From Lachnospiraceae bacterium (GTDB lineage: Bacteria > Bacillota > Clostridia > Lachnospirales > Lachnospiraceae), in contig JAILRO010000026.1 of the NCBI GenBank assembly GCA_024698145.1, forward strand, positions 1 to 64,000: a stretch of DNA of 64,000 bases. Reading direction: 5' to 3'. The notes beneath the pieces are model-generated. The model was not told the DNA's origin. It was given only the letters and a program-made list of their open reading frames with translations, and searched no databases. The translations under genes were made by a program, and so were the position numbers. Each line of letters begins with the position of its first letter. The first letter of the stretch is position 1. Shown one piece after another: positions 35,491 to 44,541 of this stretch.

Positions 35491-36159
35491 TTATCTTTTG
35501 TCGTGTAAAGTTTCTAAATAGTCTCGCACATCAAATAATGATTCGCATATCATGTCCGCATTTTCCCTTGCCTCATCGTTAGGTTTTATGAGGTCCACAA
35601 CCATAACTGTGTAAAGTCCCGCTGCATGCGACGACTTGAGCCCATTAATCGAATCCTCAACTCCTATTGCTTCTTCAGGCTTTACATCTATAAGTTCACA
35701 GGCATACTCGTAAATATCCGGCGCCGGCTTACCGTGAGGAACAATTCCGCCATACATTATGCCATCAAAATAATCTATAACGCCCGCACGTGTCAGATTG
35801 CCTTCCGCTCTTTCCTTTTGAGTCGATGTTGCAAGCGCAATCTTATATCCGTTATCTTTTAGGTAATCAAGCAATTCAAAAACTCCGGGTTTTAATTCAA
35901 CGCCGTTTATACGAATATCCTCATCCATACGATTCATTGTAAGCGTACGAAACTTCATATAATCGAAATCTTCGCCAAAATGATCCTTCATTAGTCTTTC
36001 ATTTCTCTCTTTTGTAGCACCTGCTATTTTATCAAGAAGACCTTCCATTATATCCATTGGAAGATTGTTCTCCTGCGCACTTATTTTCCAATGTTTGCGG
36101 TAGAGTTTTTCCGAATCAAAAATAACACCATCCATATCAAACACGACAGCCCTAACCAT
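35491..36159 (-). CDS. HAD-superfamily phosphatase, beta-phosphoglucomutase-like
   Basis: This 222-residue HAD subfamily I hydrolase has motif I DMDGV with both Asp residues, motif II ATST, the Lys in HGKPAPDIY, and GVEDSINGL. It resembles beta-phosphoglucomutase and related sugar-phosphate phosphatases; the cap lacks a feature that would fix the substrate. ATG 36159 follows AAGGAG with seven bases, and that start lies 79 bases inside the preceding surface-protein gene, an unusually long overlap that implies coupled translation. It is the last gene of the FHA/kinase operon. Confidence 0.88.
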   Translation of the reverse strand: MVRAVVFDMDGVIFDSEKLYRKHWKISAQENNLPMDIMEGLLDKIAGATKERNERLMKDHFGEDFDYMKFRTLTMNRMDEDIRINGVELKPGVFELLDYLKDNGYKIALATSTQKERAEGNLTRAGVIDYFDGIMYGGIVPHGKPAPDIYEYACELIDVKPEEAIGVEDSINGLKSSHAAGLYTVMVVDLIKPNDEARENADMICESLFDVRDYLETLHDKR

Positions 36160-37787
36160 AGTAATATCTCCTTTTTCATGCTGGGATTTTTTTCCTCATC
36201 ATTATATACCATTTCCTCGTCGTGTGCATCTTTTTGTTCTGTCGTGTTCTTTTCGGTGTAATTTTTTTCGTCACTTGGCGTTTCGTCCAGCATGGTATTC
36301 TCTGTTGTCCTGTCCTGTGTATTGTCTTCTTTTACGTCAGACTTCTCATCATTTGCAACAACAAAGCTTGCCGCTCCGGACGACTTATGTCCGAGCTCGT
36401 CCATCGCTTCAACGTAAAGATTATATCTTCCGCTTTCGGTAATTCTCGTCTTGCCGTCATATTCACAACCGTTTAATATCATTTTGCTTTCCACCAGTGT
36501 CAAATCCTTAAAGACCGGCCTACCGTAATCAGCAAACCTGAAACTTTCGTAAGTCTTGCCGGAAATAGCACTTATGTCCGGCAATGTCGGTGCCGTTTTA
36601 TCTATGAGGAAATGAAGTTCCTTATCCGCCGTGTTACCTGCAGCATCCGTCACGCCCATATGTAGTTTGTATATACCATCTGTCGTTAATACCAATGAGA
36701 GTTTGCCACCATTTTCAGTTCTCTCAATTTCAGAAAAGGAAACCAAATGCTCCTTACCGTCAATATCGGTTCTTACACCAAAGGCTTCTACCTTATCAGG
36801 TTGATAATTAAGTTCCGAAACACCCACAACTACATTAACATCACTATCATACAACGTATTGTTATCTATACTTTCATATTCTATTACCGGTACATTCTTA
36901 TCAATGTGTATCCACCTTAGAAGTGTTTGTGTTTTTCCTTTAATGTCCGTGACAATAACCTTTATCGGTATGCCCCTTCTGTTTGTCGAAGTTGTCGACA
37001 CCAACACTTCTTCGCTTACTCTTGAAAGTTCTTTCTTCTTTTCTTCAGTCACTTTCTCTGTTGTAATTTCCTCTGTGGTGATTTCTTCCGTGGTTGTTTC
37101 TTCTGTAGTTATTTCCTCCGTCGTTTTTTCTTCCTGTGTCGTCGCTTCTTCTGTGGTCGCTTCCTCCGTCGTACTTTCTTCCTGTGTCGTTGCTTCTTCT
37201 GTGGTCGCTTCCTCCGTCGTACTTTCTTCATGTGTCGTTGCTTCTTCTGTGGTCGTTTCCTCCGTCGTACTTTCTTCCTGTGTCGTTGCTTCTTCTGTGG
37301 TCGTTTCCTCCCTCCCTTCTTGTGTGGTGTTCTCTTCTGTGGTTGCTTCCTCGCTCGTACCTTCTTCTGTAGTTGTCTCCTGCGTCGTAGCCTCCTCTGT
37401 TGTGATTTCTTCCTGTGTGCTAACTTCTGTCGTCTTCTCCTCCGTTGTCACCTTTTCCGTAGTCTGTTTTTCAGTTGTAATTTTCTCCGCAATTTTCTCT
37501 TCTTCATAGCAATACTCTTTGACAACCGGCTTCCCATCTCCCACAGAATACTCAAGTTTTACTATCCTTTCTTTTGCGCTTGCATTTATTCTTATCTTTA
37601 TATCCTTATTAGTCCATGCCATAGGCTCGTCGTCATCGCCGGCAACAATATACTTTTGCATATCCTCATCGACAGCTTCGATTGTTATTTCACCTCTTTT
37701 TTCCTTCTTGCTATAGGCATAGCATGGCAACATTCCTATACAAACAGCAACCAAAATACACATAAACCTTCTACCGTATCTTCTCAT
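36081..37787 (-). CDS. Exported surface protein with TTE-rich repeat region and C-terminal membrane anchor
   Basis: This 568-residue protein has an N-terminal signal peptide (MRRYGRRFMCILVAVCIGM to about residue 26), a short folded region, a Thr/Glu-rich stretch (about 100-250) with four 16-residue repeats, two Ig-like domains (about 270-480, with TDAAGNTADKELHFLIDKTAP typical of bacterial Ig repeats), a second acidic linker and a C-terminal membrane helix with a basic tail (about 538-560). No LPXTG motif is seen. The flexible TTE stalk should project the domains or span the wall. It is read from the same operon as a Ser/Thr kinase with an extracytoplasmic part. ATG 37787 follows AGGAGG. Confidence 0.82.
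   Translation of the reverse strand: MRRYGRRFMCILVAVCIGMLPCYAYSKKEKRGEITIEAVDEDMQKYIVAGDDDEPMAWTNKDIKIRINASAKERIVKLEYSVGDGKPVVKEYCYEEEKIAEKITTEKQTTEKVTTEEKTTEVSTQEEITTEEATTQETTTEEGTSEEATTEENTTQEGREETTTEEATTQEESTTEETTTEEATTHEESTTEEATTEEATTQEESTTEEATTEEATTQEEKTTEEITTEETTTEEITTEEITTEKVTEEKKKELSRVSEEVLVSTTSTNRRGIPIKVIVTDIKGKTQTLLRWIHIDKNVPVIEYESIDNNTLYDSDVNVVVGVSELNYQPDKVEAFGVRTDIDGKEHLVSFSEIERTENGGKLSLVLTTDGIYKLHMGVTDAAGNTADKELHFLIDKTAPTLPDISAISGKTYESFRFADYGRPVFKDLTLVESKMILNGCEYDGKTRITESGRYNLYVEAMDELGHKSSGAASFVVANDEKSDVKEDNTQDRTTENTMLDETPSDEKNYTEKNTTEQKDAHDEEMVYNDEEKNPSMKKEILLWLGLSCLIWMVLFLIRKNSTANIGK
37098..37289 (-). repeat. Four 48-bp tandem repeats coding TTE-rich 16-mers
   Basis: Four near-identical 48-base units code ATTQEESTTEETTTEE-like 16-mers (residues 167-230 of the surface protein). 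The units differ by few bases, suggesting recent expansion; copy number may vary between strains. Confidence 0.85.
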
Positions 37788-37802
37788 TGTTCTTCCTCCT
37801 GT

Positions 37803-39344
37803 TTAATTATTATAGTCAATCGTTTCTAACGATAATTTTTGCGTAAGCCGCCTCCATCGGTAGTCCTCTCTGATGTTATCAGCCGCTTCACCAACCTCAT
37901 ACAGTTTCATAATTTTCGAATACTCTTGCTTGCCTATCCTTTGTTCTTCATACATCAATAGCAACAACCTCAAATAACCTACGTACCCATCAACGCTTGC
38001 CGTTCCATATTCTTCGATAACCTTTTGATATACCTCTTCTGCATCACTATATCTTTTTAGTTTTGTAAGCAGAGCTGCTTTTTGGCAGCTTTTTACTTCC
38101 ATCACAGTATCCTTTTTAATATTGTCATACCATACACTTCCTGCAACCGATATTGCATCAAGTATCGCATCACAATTCTTTATTGCAGCCTCATAATATT
38201 TGCCTGTTTGGTCCGTTGCTTCGTCACCTTTTTTCTCATTTATAAGAGATAGATAATTATTGAATATAACGACATATTCCTGCTTGTTGTCGGTGCAAAG
38301 ATAAAGCGACTCAAGCCCTTTATTCGCATTCTTTTCAAGTTCTGCAAAAGCATTATCATCTGTATAAATGCAAGTCGAATACGCTTTGCATAACACCTTG
38401 TAATTGTCTGTAATTTGTGGGTATTTTTTTAAGATAGTGTTTCCACTGATTTCGGAAAGATTTCCGTATAAAGATTGATTACCGTAAAAGTATGAACCGA
38501 TTGCAACACAAAAAGTCAAGACAGCAAATATCATTTTGCTTATGATTCCCTGTCTGCGACCACACGTTGCTAATGCATTGTACAACTTTTTGCAATTCTG
38601 ATATCGTTTATTGGGATTTTCATCTGTACATTTAGAGATTATTCTTTCGAGTTTCTTTGAAAATCGGGGATTTGTTTTTCTGATAGGATTGGGGTTATAA
38701 CCGGGAAGACATGGATCATTTCCTGTTAAGAGATAGTGAAGTGTTATTCCAAGACTGTATATATCTGCTCGTTTGTCGATTGTCACCGAAGAATCAAGTT
38801 GTTCCGGCGCCGCATAACCCTTCGTGCCGAAAACAACTCTTGGTTTCCTATTATCATCGGAATAAATGCAGGCTGCACCAAAATCCACAAGAACAACTTT
38901 GCCGTTAGGCTTAAGCAATATATTAGATGGTTTCATATCACCATATACGACAGACATATTATGCAAATAATCAAGAGCGTCACACAATTGCAACCCCCAA
39001 TCAAGAACATGCTTCAAAGTTTGTGGTCCCTCTTCGCTTATCACATCACACAACGGCCTGCCTTCAATATAATCCATAACCACATAGACTGCATTTGTTT
39101 CGTAAATCACGTCAACCACTTTCGGAAGTCCCGGGTGGTTAAGCTTACCAAGAATTGTCTTTTCTATCACCTGCGATATTCGGATTATTTTTTCTCCATG
39201 TTCCGAACCAATATCCGTTTCCTTAACAGCCCATATATGGTTATCGCTTATGTCTCTTGCCAAATAAACGACCGACATTCCACCTCTGCCTATGGTTTTA
39301 ATTATCCTGTATTTCCCGACTAAAACAGAACCAGACGAAATCAA
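37803..39344 (-). CDS. Membrane Ser/Thr protein kinase (PknB-like) with C-terminal extracytoplasmic helical domain
   Basis: This 513-residue protein has an N-terminal kinase domain (residues 10-265): the glycine loop GRGGMSVVY, catalytic Lys in AVK (K41), catalytic loop YGDMKPSN (D136), DFG (154-156) and AAPEQ. The HRD triad reads YGD, so the His-Arg pair is replaced while the catalytic Asp is kept. A membrane helix (about 269-288) is followed by a region of about 225 residues with TPR-like helices (KLKRYSDAEEVYQKVI) instead of PASTA repeats. The start is TTG 39344, seven bases after GGGGAG; the frame runs back 53 codons into the FHA gene without a better site. The neighbouring FHA protein is a likely phospho-partner. 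Confidence 0.9.
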   Translation of the reverse strand: MISSGSVLVGKYRIIKTIGRGGMSVVYLARDISDNHIWAVKETDIGSEHGEKIIRISQVIEKTILGKLNHPGLPKVVDVIYETNAVYVVMDYIEGRPLCDVISEEGPQTLKHVLDWGLQLCDALDYLHNMSVVYGDMKPSNILLKPNGKVVLVDFGAACIYSDDNRKPRVVFGTKGYAAPEQLDSSVTIDKRADIYSLGITLHYLLTGNDPCLPGYNPNPIRKTNPRFSKKLERIISKCTDENPNKRYQNCKKLYNALATCGRRQGIISKMIFAVLTFCVAIGSYFYGNQSLYGNLSEISGNTILKKYPQITDNYKVLCKAYSTCIYTDDNAFAELEKNANKGLESLYLCTDNKQEYVVIFNNYLSLINEKKGDEATDQTGKYYEAAIKNCDAILDAISVAGSVWYDNIKKDTVMEVKSCQKAALLTKLKRYSDAEEVYQKVIEEYGTASVDGYVGYLRLLLLMYEEQRIGKQEYSKIMKLYEVGEAADNIREDYRWRRLTQKLSLETIDYNN

Positions 39345-39370
39345 TAAACATCTCCCCTTTGCTAAATGCA

Positions 39371-39406
39371 GAAAAAAATAAAAGCTCCTTATAATAAGGA
39401 GCTTTT
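39371..39406 (-). terminator. Intrinsic terminator between the FHA and kinase genes
   Basis: On the minus strand AAAAGCTCCTTA pairs perfectly with TAAGGAGCTTTT across a three-base loop and is followed by ATTTTTTTC. It sits five bases after the FHA stop and 26 bases before the kinase start, so kinase expression would need read-through or another promoter. Confidence 0.85.
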
Positions 39407-39411
39407 GTATT

Positions 39412-40938
39412 TTACAATTTGAATATAAACTCTTCGTCGCCGAGGACAATCTTTGCATTCTCTGTAAGCAGAACCTGTTCATTATCCTCCAGACTCTTGC
39501 CATCTACAAAAGTATGATTAGTGGACTTGTTGTCTTTGATGTAATATTCTCCGTCCTTGCAAGTTATAATCGCATGGATTCTGCTTATAGCCGCATTGCC
39601 TCGAATCGAATAATCTGCACCCACACTGGCCTTACCTAACTTGAAAGTCTGCTTATTAATAATAATCTTCTCGTCGGTATTGACACGAACCAGATAAGGA
39701 TTAACCTTAGGAACTGATTTGGCAGCCGGTTTCTGTTTGTCATCATCAGCGGCTTCCTGTGCGTTATCCACCTTTGGCTTTTCATCAGCCTCTTGTGCTT
39801 TAACTTCCTCCAGCTCCTTATCATGTTCAGCAGCCTTAAGTTCTTCCTCATTAGTCTTAATTATGCTGGCTCTGTTAATCTTGAGACCCTTAGCAAACTT
39901 AACTGTACTATGGAACTTCATCTGATCTGCCCTATCCTGTTCAGCAAGGAACACATCGAGTTCATCCGGCTCACCGTTATCTATAACCTTCTTGATTCTT
40001 GGCTTGTCCTTTTTAGACTTATTTTTAAGAGCTAATGCAGGCTCTTTCTGGACAGGCTCTTCTTCACGTTCAGTCAACTTGGTATCTTTGTGTTCTTCTG
40101 CTGCTTCTGGATCAACTACCAATCTATCTTTCTTGGATTGTTCTGCATTATCTGAAACAAACACTGATTCTTCCTCTTCGTCCGACTCAAACACCGACTC
40201 TTCATCTTCAGGTTCATCAGATTCAAATATCGCTTCTTCTTCTACTGATTCTTCGTCAACCTCATCATAAGCTTCATCGACCATAGCTTCTTCCTGAGCA
40301 TCATCTTCCTGTTCATCCTCAGAAATCTCCGTGTATTCCACAAAAATCTCATTGGATTCATCATCAGGAATCTCTATATCCATCGAACGCATAAGGTCTT
40401 CAACCAAAGACAAAAGATTGTGCAAATTAGACGTTTCACGATCATTTATATAAGTCAAAAGTCTTGCAACATAGTCACCACTTTCGGAAGGATCAAATCT
40501 AAGGCTTGCGATAAAGTTCCTTATAAAATGAACCAAATCCACCTCTTCCTTCATATCCTCAATAGGAATACAAACAAACTCAACGTTGTAATCCCCATCA
40601 ATATATATATACTGACGATTAAGTACAAGATACGAAAGTGGAATTCTATATTCCGACATATTCATCAAATTAACTATAAGTCCACGCAACACCTTCAATA
40701 CCATCTCTGAATTGATAACCTGCTGTGAGAGTTCTCTCAAACGGATCTTATCCGTTATGTCATATGAGAAAGTATCGAACTCATCCCCCTCTTCAAAAAT
40801 TACCGGAACTATACCTTGAGGCTCCTCTTCTTCAAGATAATCCAGCAATTCCTCATCCAATTCTGCATCGTTATCAATGTTAAATGTAAGAAATGTTTCT
40901 TTATCAAATTGGCGAACCCTGAAACTTATATTCTTCAT
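39412..40938 (-). CDS. FHA-domain protein with N-terminal DUF6382-like region
   Basis: This 508-residue soluble protein has an N-terminal globular region (about 1-180) resembling DUF6382, a long acidic and low-complexity linker (about 195-420) and a C-terminal FHA domain (about 425-508; GKASVGADYSIRGNAAISRIHA and NHTFVDGK include the conserved Gly, Arg, Ser-x-x-His and Asn positions). FHA domains bind phospho-threonine, so it probably recognises targets of the kinase coded next. No signal peptide is present. ATG 40938 follows GGGGAG. It heads the probable operon FHA, kinase, surface protein, HAD. Confidence 0.87.
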   Translation of the reverse strand: MKNISFRVRQFDKETFLTFNIDNDAELDEELLDYLEEEEPQGIVPVIFEEGDEFDTFSYDITDKIRLRELSQQVINSEMVLKVLRGLIVNLMNMSEYRIPLSYLVLNRQYIYIDGDYNVEFVCIPIEDMKEEVDLVHFIRNFIASLRFDPSESGDYVARLLTYINDRETSNLHNLLSLVEDLMRSMDIEIPDDESNEIFVEYTEISEDEQEDDAQEEAMVDEAYDEVDEESVEEEAIFESDEPEDEESVFESDEEEESVFVSDNAEQSKKDRLVVDPEAAEEHKDTKLTEREEEPVQKEPALALKNKSKKDKPRIKKVIDNGEPDELDVFLAEQDRADQMKFHSTVKFAKGLKINRASIIKTNEEELKAAEHDKELEEVKAQEADEKPKVDNAQEAADDDKQKPAAKSVPKVNPYLVRVNTDEKIIINKQTFKLGKASVGADYSIRGNAAISRIHAIITCKDGEYYIKDNKSTNHTFVDGKSLEDNEQVLLTENAKIVLGDEEFIFKL

Positions 40939-40979
40939 AAGAACTCCCCTTCTCCTTCGAGATTAACATAACTATTTCT

Positions 40980-41008
40980 ATTATAGTAAATTCCCGTCAG
41001 ATAAGCAA
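40980..41008 (-). promoter_or_regulatory. Promoter of the FHA/kinase operon
   Basis: On the minus strand TTGCTT (41003-41008) and TATAAT (40980-40985) are 17 bases apart, about 42 bases ahead of the FHA gene start. Confidence 0.6.
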
Positions 41009-41045
41009 GCAATTTCTTCTACGACAAACTCCCTCCTGTTCATAA

Positions 41046-41091
41046 TTATAATTTCAGCTGATAACTAAAATTGTACTCGCTGAAATTATAA
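41046..41091. terminator. Long inverted repeat after the Ig-like surface-protein gene
   Basis: A perfect 13-base inverted repeat, TTATAATTTCAGC and GCTGAAATTATAA, surrounds a 20-base loop, 95 bases after the stop of the surface-protein gene and just upstream of the FHA promoter. No T run follows on the minus strand, so it may be a terminator of weak type or a regulator binding site. Confidence 0.4.
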
Positions 41092-41186
41092 CAATCAATG
41101 GAATTTTTTTGAAAAATTTCATTATTTTTCGGAAAGTTTGTACTTTTGTACACAATTAGCCATTTTTGTACATAAAGTTATGTATT

Positions 41187-43436
41187 TTACTCCACAATTA
41201 CTGCAGTTGCCGCTTTCTTACCGTTAGCTGCAATAATATATACCGTACAATTGCCTTTGCTTATTCCTTTAACTTTACCTGTCTTGCTAACCGTTGCCAC
41301 AGACGGATTAGAACTTACATAAATAAACTGTTTTCCATTTGTGTTCTTCACAAGCTTCTTTTTGTACTTTTCTTTTGTTACTTTAGTTTTGAGTTTGATT
41401 GTTTTTCCAACCGAAACAGTGTACTTACTTTTGCCGGCTTTAACCTTCTTAACATTGGTATATTTCTTATTCTTTTTGCCACAAGCAGAAAGTATTCTGC
41501 TGTTTCCTATATATTCTTTGGTCTTGTTAACAATTCTGTATGCTTTAACTCTGAAATAATATGTTTTTGTCTTATCAATACTTTGACCATTCACCGTCTT
41601 AATATAGGCCACATTGCCCTGTCCTGTAACGCTGCTTGAAGCACTGACAGAATCTACAGTCTTAGAAGATGTAGTAACATACACATCATATCCCGCTGCA
41701 TCAGTCACACTATTCCAACTAACTTTCCACGAATCTCCACTTGCCACTACTTTGGCAGAAATGTCTAATTTCGCAGAATTATTCGCCTTGACCTCGTCAG
41801 AAATCGGCGTCACTTCAACCTTCTCGACAGGTGTCGGCGTTACACCCGGAGTTGTCGTGGCGGTCTTGTAACAAGCCTCTACTGTAACATCTGAACCAAC
41901 CATAGTAAATGACGTTTTAGCCGCTCCGGAATTGGCAAGAACAATAGAACCTTTCTTTACCTTCCAGCCGGTAAATGTCATGCCGTCTTTATTGTTGGCG
42001 GATACGGAAACAGATACACCGCTTGTATAATTACCGCTTCCTGTTCCATTAATAACATTTACTCTATAGTAAGTTGTTGACACCGGTGTAGCAGGTGCAA
42101 GTGTAAGCACCGTATCGTCCGTCGGTGCTCCGCAAACGACAATTTTCTTGGTACCGTATTTGAGAACTTTGATACCGTTGACTGAATCCACCTTGTAATT
42201 TGTCGAAAACTCGTATCCTGCATCAGCGGTAAACTCAACATTCTGCATAGGTCCTGTAACACCTGTTTGCATCAGTTTGTCTGAACTTGTTGACAACACT
42301 GTAATATGTCCACCCTTAGGTGTAAGAATACTGACTGTATGTCCTTTTGAAGGGTCAACCGTATTCTTCTCCCTAACTGTTACCGTAGCTGTCTTGCCGG
42401 CGAAGTTTGCTTCTGTAGCTTTAATTCGAACATACTTCTCACCCGGCGTAGTTATAGTATTACCTTCATCACAATTACGCCATACGGTAGGCGATTCTGC
42501 ACTCGCATACTCCATCTTAGCGGTTGTTCCAATAATCTTTTCCTCACCTCCGGAAACCGCAGGTGCTTCCGGTGTTTCCTTAAGTTCTGCAGCCTTTAAA
42601 TCAATACGTGTATTCGCTTCCGGAATGCCTTCGATTTTCAACTGTACCGGACTGATTTTCTTAACCTCAATTCCGTTAACCGCATCTACGTAATATCCGT
42701 CAGGGAAGCAGTAGTTGTCCTCTGCGTATATAATAACCGGCTCATAATTATCGGAAACATTCTCCTGCTTGGTAGCACCGGCATTAAGATTAACCTTCAT
42801 ATGACCGGCAGCATTTTTTCCGGTAGTTGCATCAAAATTAGTTCCACCCGGTCCATATACAAGAACATAATACTTCGGGCCAACTGCAACAGTCTTTTCC
42901 GTTCCTGCTTTCTTTGTATCTGTTTCCTTGTATCTTACGCGCCACTTACCGGTAGCAACCGTTGTCTTATTAGCAGTACACTCTGTCCATGACGTACTGT
43001 TAGGTGCCGCATACTCCATAGCGGTTGTAGTACCATCTATAGAATCCGTCGAACCCGTCACACTAGGTGCAAATTGCTCATCCTTCTCTGTCGGAAAGGC
43101 AAGCGTGATAGTAGTATCAGCCGTAGGTGTTCCCGAAACGACCACATGGGAATAACCATTACTTGATACCGTTACACCATTTGTTGTTCCGTATGAGGAA
43201 TAACCCTCCGGGAAATAGTAGTTATGTGTATCACTCAAATCAAACTCAACGTTTTCCATTGCCCCCGTCACATTATTCTGTACAGCCTCACCACTATATA
43301 CTTTAACAGGGGAACTGTATTTGATTTGTACCTTGTATCCTCCATCTGCTTTCGCCACGCTACCGGGCAATATCGGTAATACACCGCAAGCCATAACAAG
43401 CGAAAGTCCCCAAGCCAATATCTTTTTGTATCCCAT
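41187..43436 (-). CDS. Secreted multi-domain Ig-like/FN3/Big_2 surface protein
   Basis: This 749-residue protein has a signal peptide (to about residue 31), three related domains of about 130 residues (each with a VNGI or TNGV element followed by VxxGxPxxDTxxxL), a region resembling bacterial repeat domains (GMTFTGWKVKKG), an FN3-like domain (WKVSWNSVTDAAGYDVYV) and a C-terminal Big_2 domain (YTVSVGKTIKLKTKV, SSNPSVATVSKTGKVKGISKG). It has no catalytic motif or sorting signal. The Lys-rich C-terminus could bind wall polymers. ATG 43436 follows AAGGAGG. It lies 24 bp after corA, so co-transcription is possible although functionally odd. Confidence 0.85.
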   Translation of the reverse strand: MGYKKILAWGLSLVMACGVLPILPGSVAKADGGYKVQIKYSSPVKVYSGEAVQNNVTGAMENVEFDLSDTHNYYFPEGYSSYGTTNGVTVSSNGYSHVVVSGTPTADTTITLAFPTEKDEQFAPSVTGSTDSIDGTTTAMEYAAPNSTSWTECTANKTTVATGKWRVRYKETDTKKAGTEKTVAVGPKYYVLVYGPGGTNFDATTGKNAAGHMKVNLNAGATKQENVSDNYEPVIIYAEDNYCFPDGYYVDAVNGIEVKKISPVQLKIEGIPEANTRIDLKAAELKETPEAPAVSGGEEKIIGTTAKMEYASAESPTVWRNCDEGNTITTPGEKYVRIKATEANFAGKTATVTVREKNTVDPSKGHTVSILTPKGGHITVLSTSSDKLMQTGVTGPMQNVEFTADAGYEFSTNYKVDSVNGIKVLKYGTKKIVVCGAPTDDTVLTLAPATPVSTTYYRVNVINGTGSGNYTSGVSVSVSANNKDGMTFTGWKVKKGSIVLANSGAAKTSFTMVGSDVTVEACYKTATTTPGVTPTPVEKVEVTPISDEVKANNSAKLDISAKVVASGDSWKVSWNSVTDAAGYDVYVTTSSKTVDSVSASSSVTGQGNVAYIKTVNGQSIDKTKTYYFRVKAYRIVNKTKEYIGNSRILSACGKKNKKYTNVKKVKAGKSKYTVSVGKTIKLKTKVTKEKYKKKLVKNTNGKQFIYVSSNPSVATVSKTGKVKGISKGNCTVYIIAANGKKAATAVIVE

Positions 43437-43460
43437 TAGTCATCCTCCTTCGCAGATTAT

Positions 43461-44405
43461 CTATAACATCTTCTTTTTCTTAAGCCACAAAAGAACAATA
43501 ATACAAACTATAAATGTTGCAATCACTATCATCCCAAAGCCATATGGCGTACGATAAAGCGGAACCCATTCGCCCGCAACGTTCATACCGTAAAATCCCG
43601 ACACTATATTCGGAATCGCCATTACGATAGTAATAGCCGCAAGATATTTCATCACGCTGTTAAGTCTTATATCAATCATGTTTGAGAGAAGTTCTCTCGT
43701 ACCATGCATAATATCCCTGTAAATAATGGTCATCTCGATAGCCTGTCCGTTCTCGACCTTAACATCATCAAGCAAATCTTTGTCCTCGGCAAACTGTCTC
43801 ACTCTGCTGTATCTTGATAACCTGTCAATCACGGCACCATTTGCTCGAAGCGAAGTTGCAAAATATACGAGATTGGACTCCAACTCGTGAAGCATTACCA
43901 AATCCTCTTCCTTCACTTCTTCATCCTGTGCACGTTGCTCTATCTCTGTTCTGTTATTGTCAATAGTACGAAGATATAACTGGTAAACCATACACGTTCT
44001 ATATAGTATCTGGTATACAAATCTCATCTGCTTCTTCGTCGAAAAATCTCTTACCGTTGAATTAATGAAATATTGCAATACCGGTGTTTCTTCCGCACAT
44101 ATCGTTATCAATATATCATCAAGCAACAATATACCAAGCGGAATCGCCGTATATGCCCGCTGCTCATTTCTTATCTCTATAACCGGGATATCGACAAGAA
44201 TAAGTGTGTAATCATCCTCTATATCCACACGCGAACTCTCGTCCGCATCCATAGCCGCACGAACATCGGCTATATCAATGCCAAATCGCTCGGATATCAT
44301 TGTAATCTCATCAAGACTCGGATCTGTAAGTTGTATCCAGCTACCCTGTTCAAAGGTATGCAACTCACTTATTTTTCTGTCATCCGTTCTGTATATTTTG
44401 ATCAA
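43461..44405 (-). CDS. corA: CorA family divalent-cation transporter
   Basis: This 314-residue protein has the CorA plan: a large cytoplasmic N-terminal domain with long helices, then two membrane helices at the C-terminus. The ion-selective GMN signature is present in FYGMN at the end of the first helix, and the C-terminus is basic (LKKKKML). It probably moves Mg2+ (or Co2+/Ni2+). The start is TTG 44405, eight bases after GGAGGG; the frame continues upstream without a site. Confidence 0.92.
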   Translation of the reverse strand: MIKIYRTDDRKISELHTFEQGSWIQLTDPSLDEITMISERFGIDIADVRAAMDADESSRVDIEDDYTLILVDIPVIEIRNEQRAYTAIPLGILLLDDILITICAEETPVLQYFINSTVRDFSTKKQMRFVYQILYRTCMVYQLYLRTIDNNRTEIEQRAQDEEVKEEDLVMLHELESNLVYFATSLRANGAVIDRLSRYSRVRQFAEDKDLLDDVKVENGQAIEMTIIYRDIMHGTRELLSNMIDIRLNSVMKYLAAITIVMAIPNIVSGFYGMNVAGEWVPLYRTPYGFGMIVIATFIVCIIVLLWLKKKKML

Positions 44406-44541
44406 TGTACATACCCTCCATTTCGCTGTTATTTTTAGCACCCACAAGGGCTTACAAATATAAGAATAGTTTAATGTTTTTGCACTTCATTGTCAATGAT
44501 AACACCCTCTCACAAAGAGACAAAAATTACCATTTTACAAA

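Noticed and set aside
37098-37289. CRISPR-like regular repeats
   Set aside because: The 48-bp units are directly adjacent, in frame and coding, with no spacers.
36859-37509. Long plus-strand frame rich in Val and Ser
   Set aside because: It is the antisense of the TTE repeat region; repetitive codons keep the opposite frame open.
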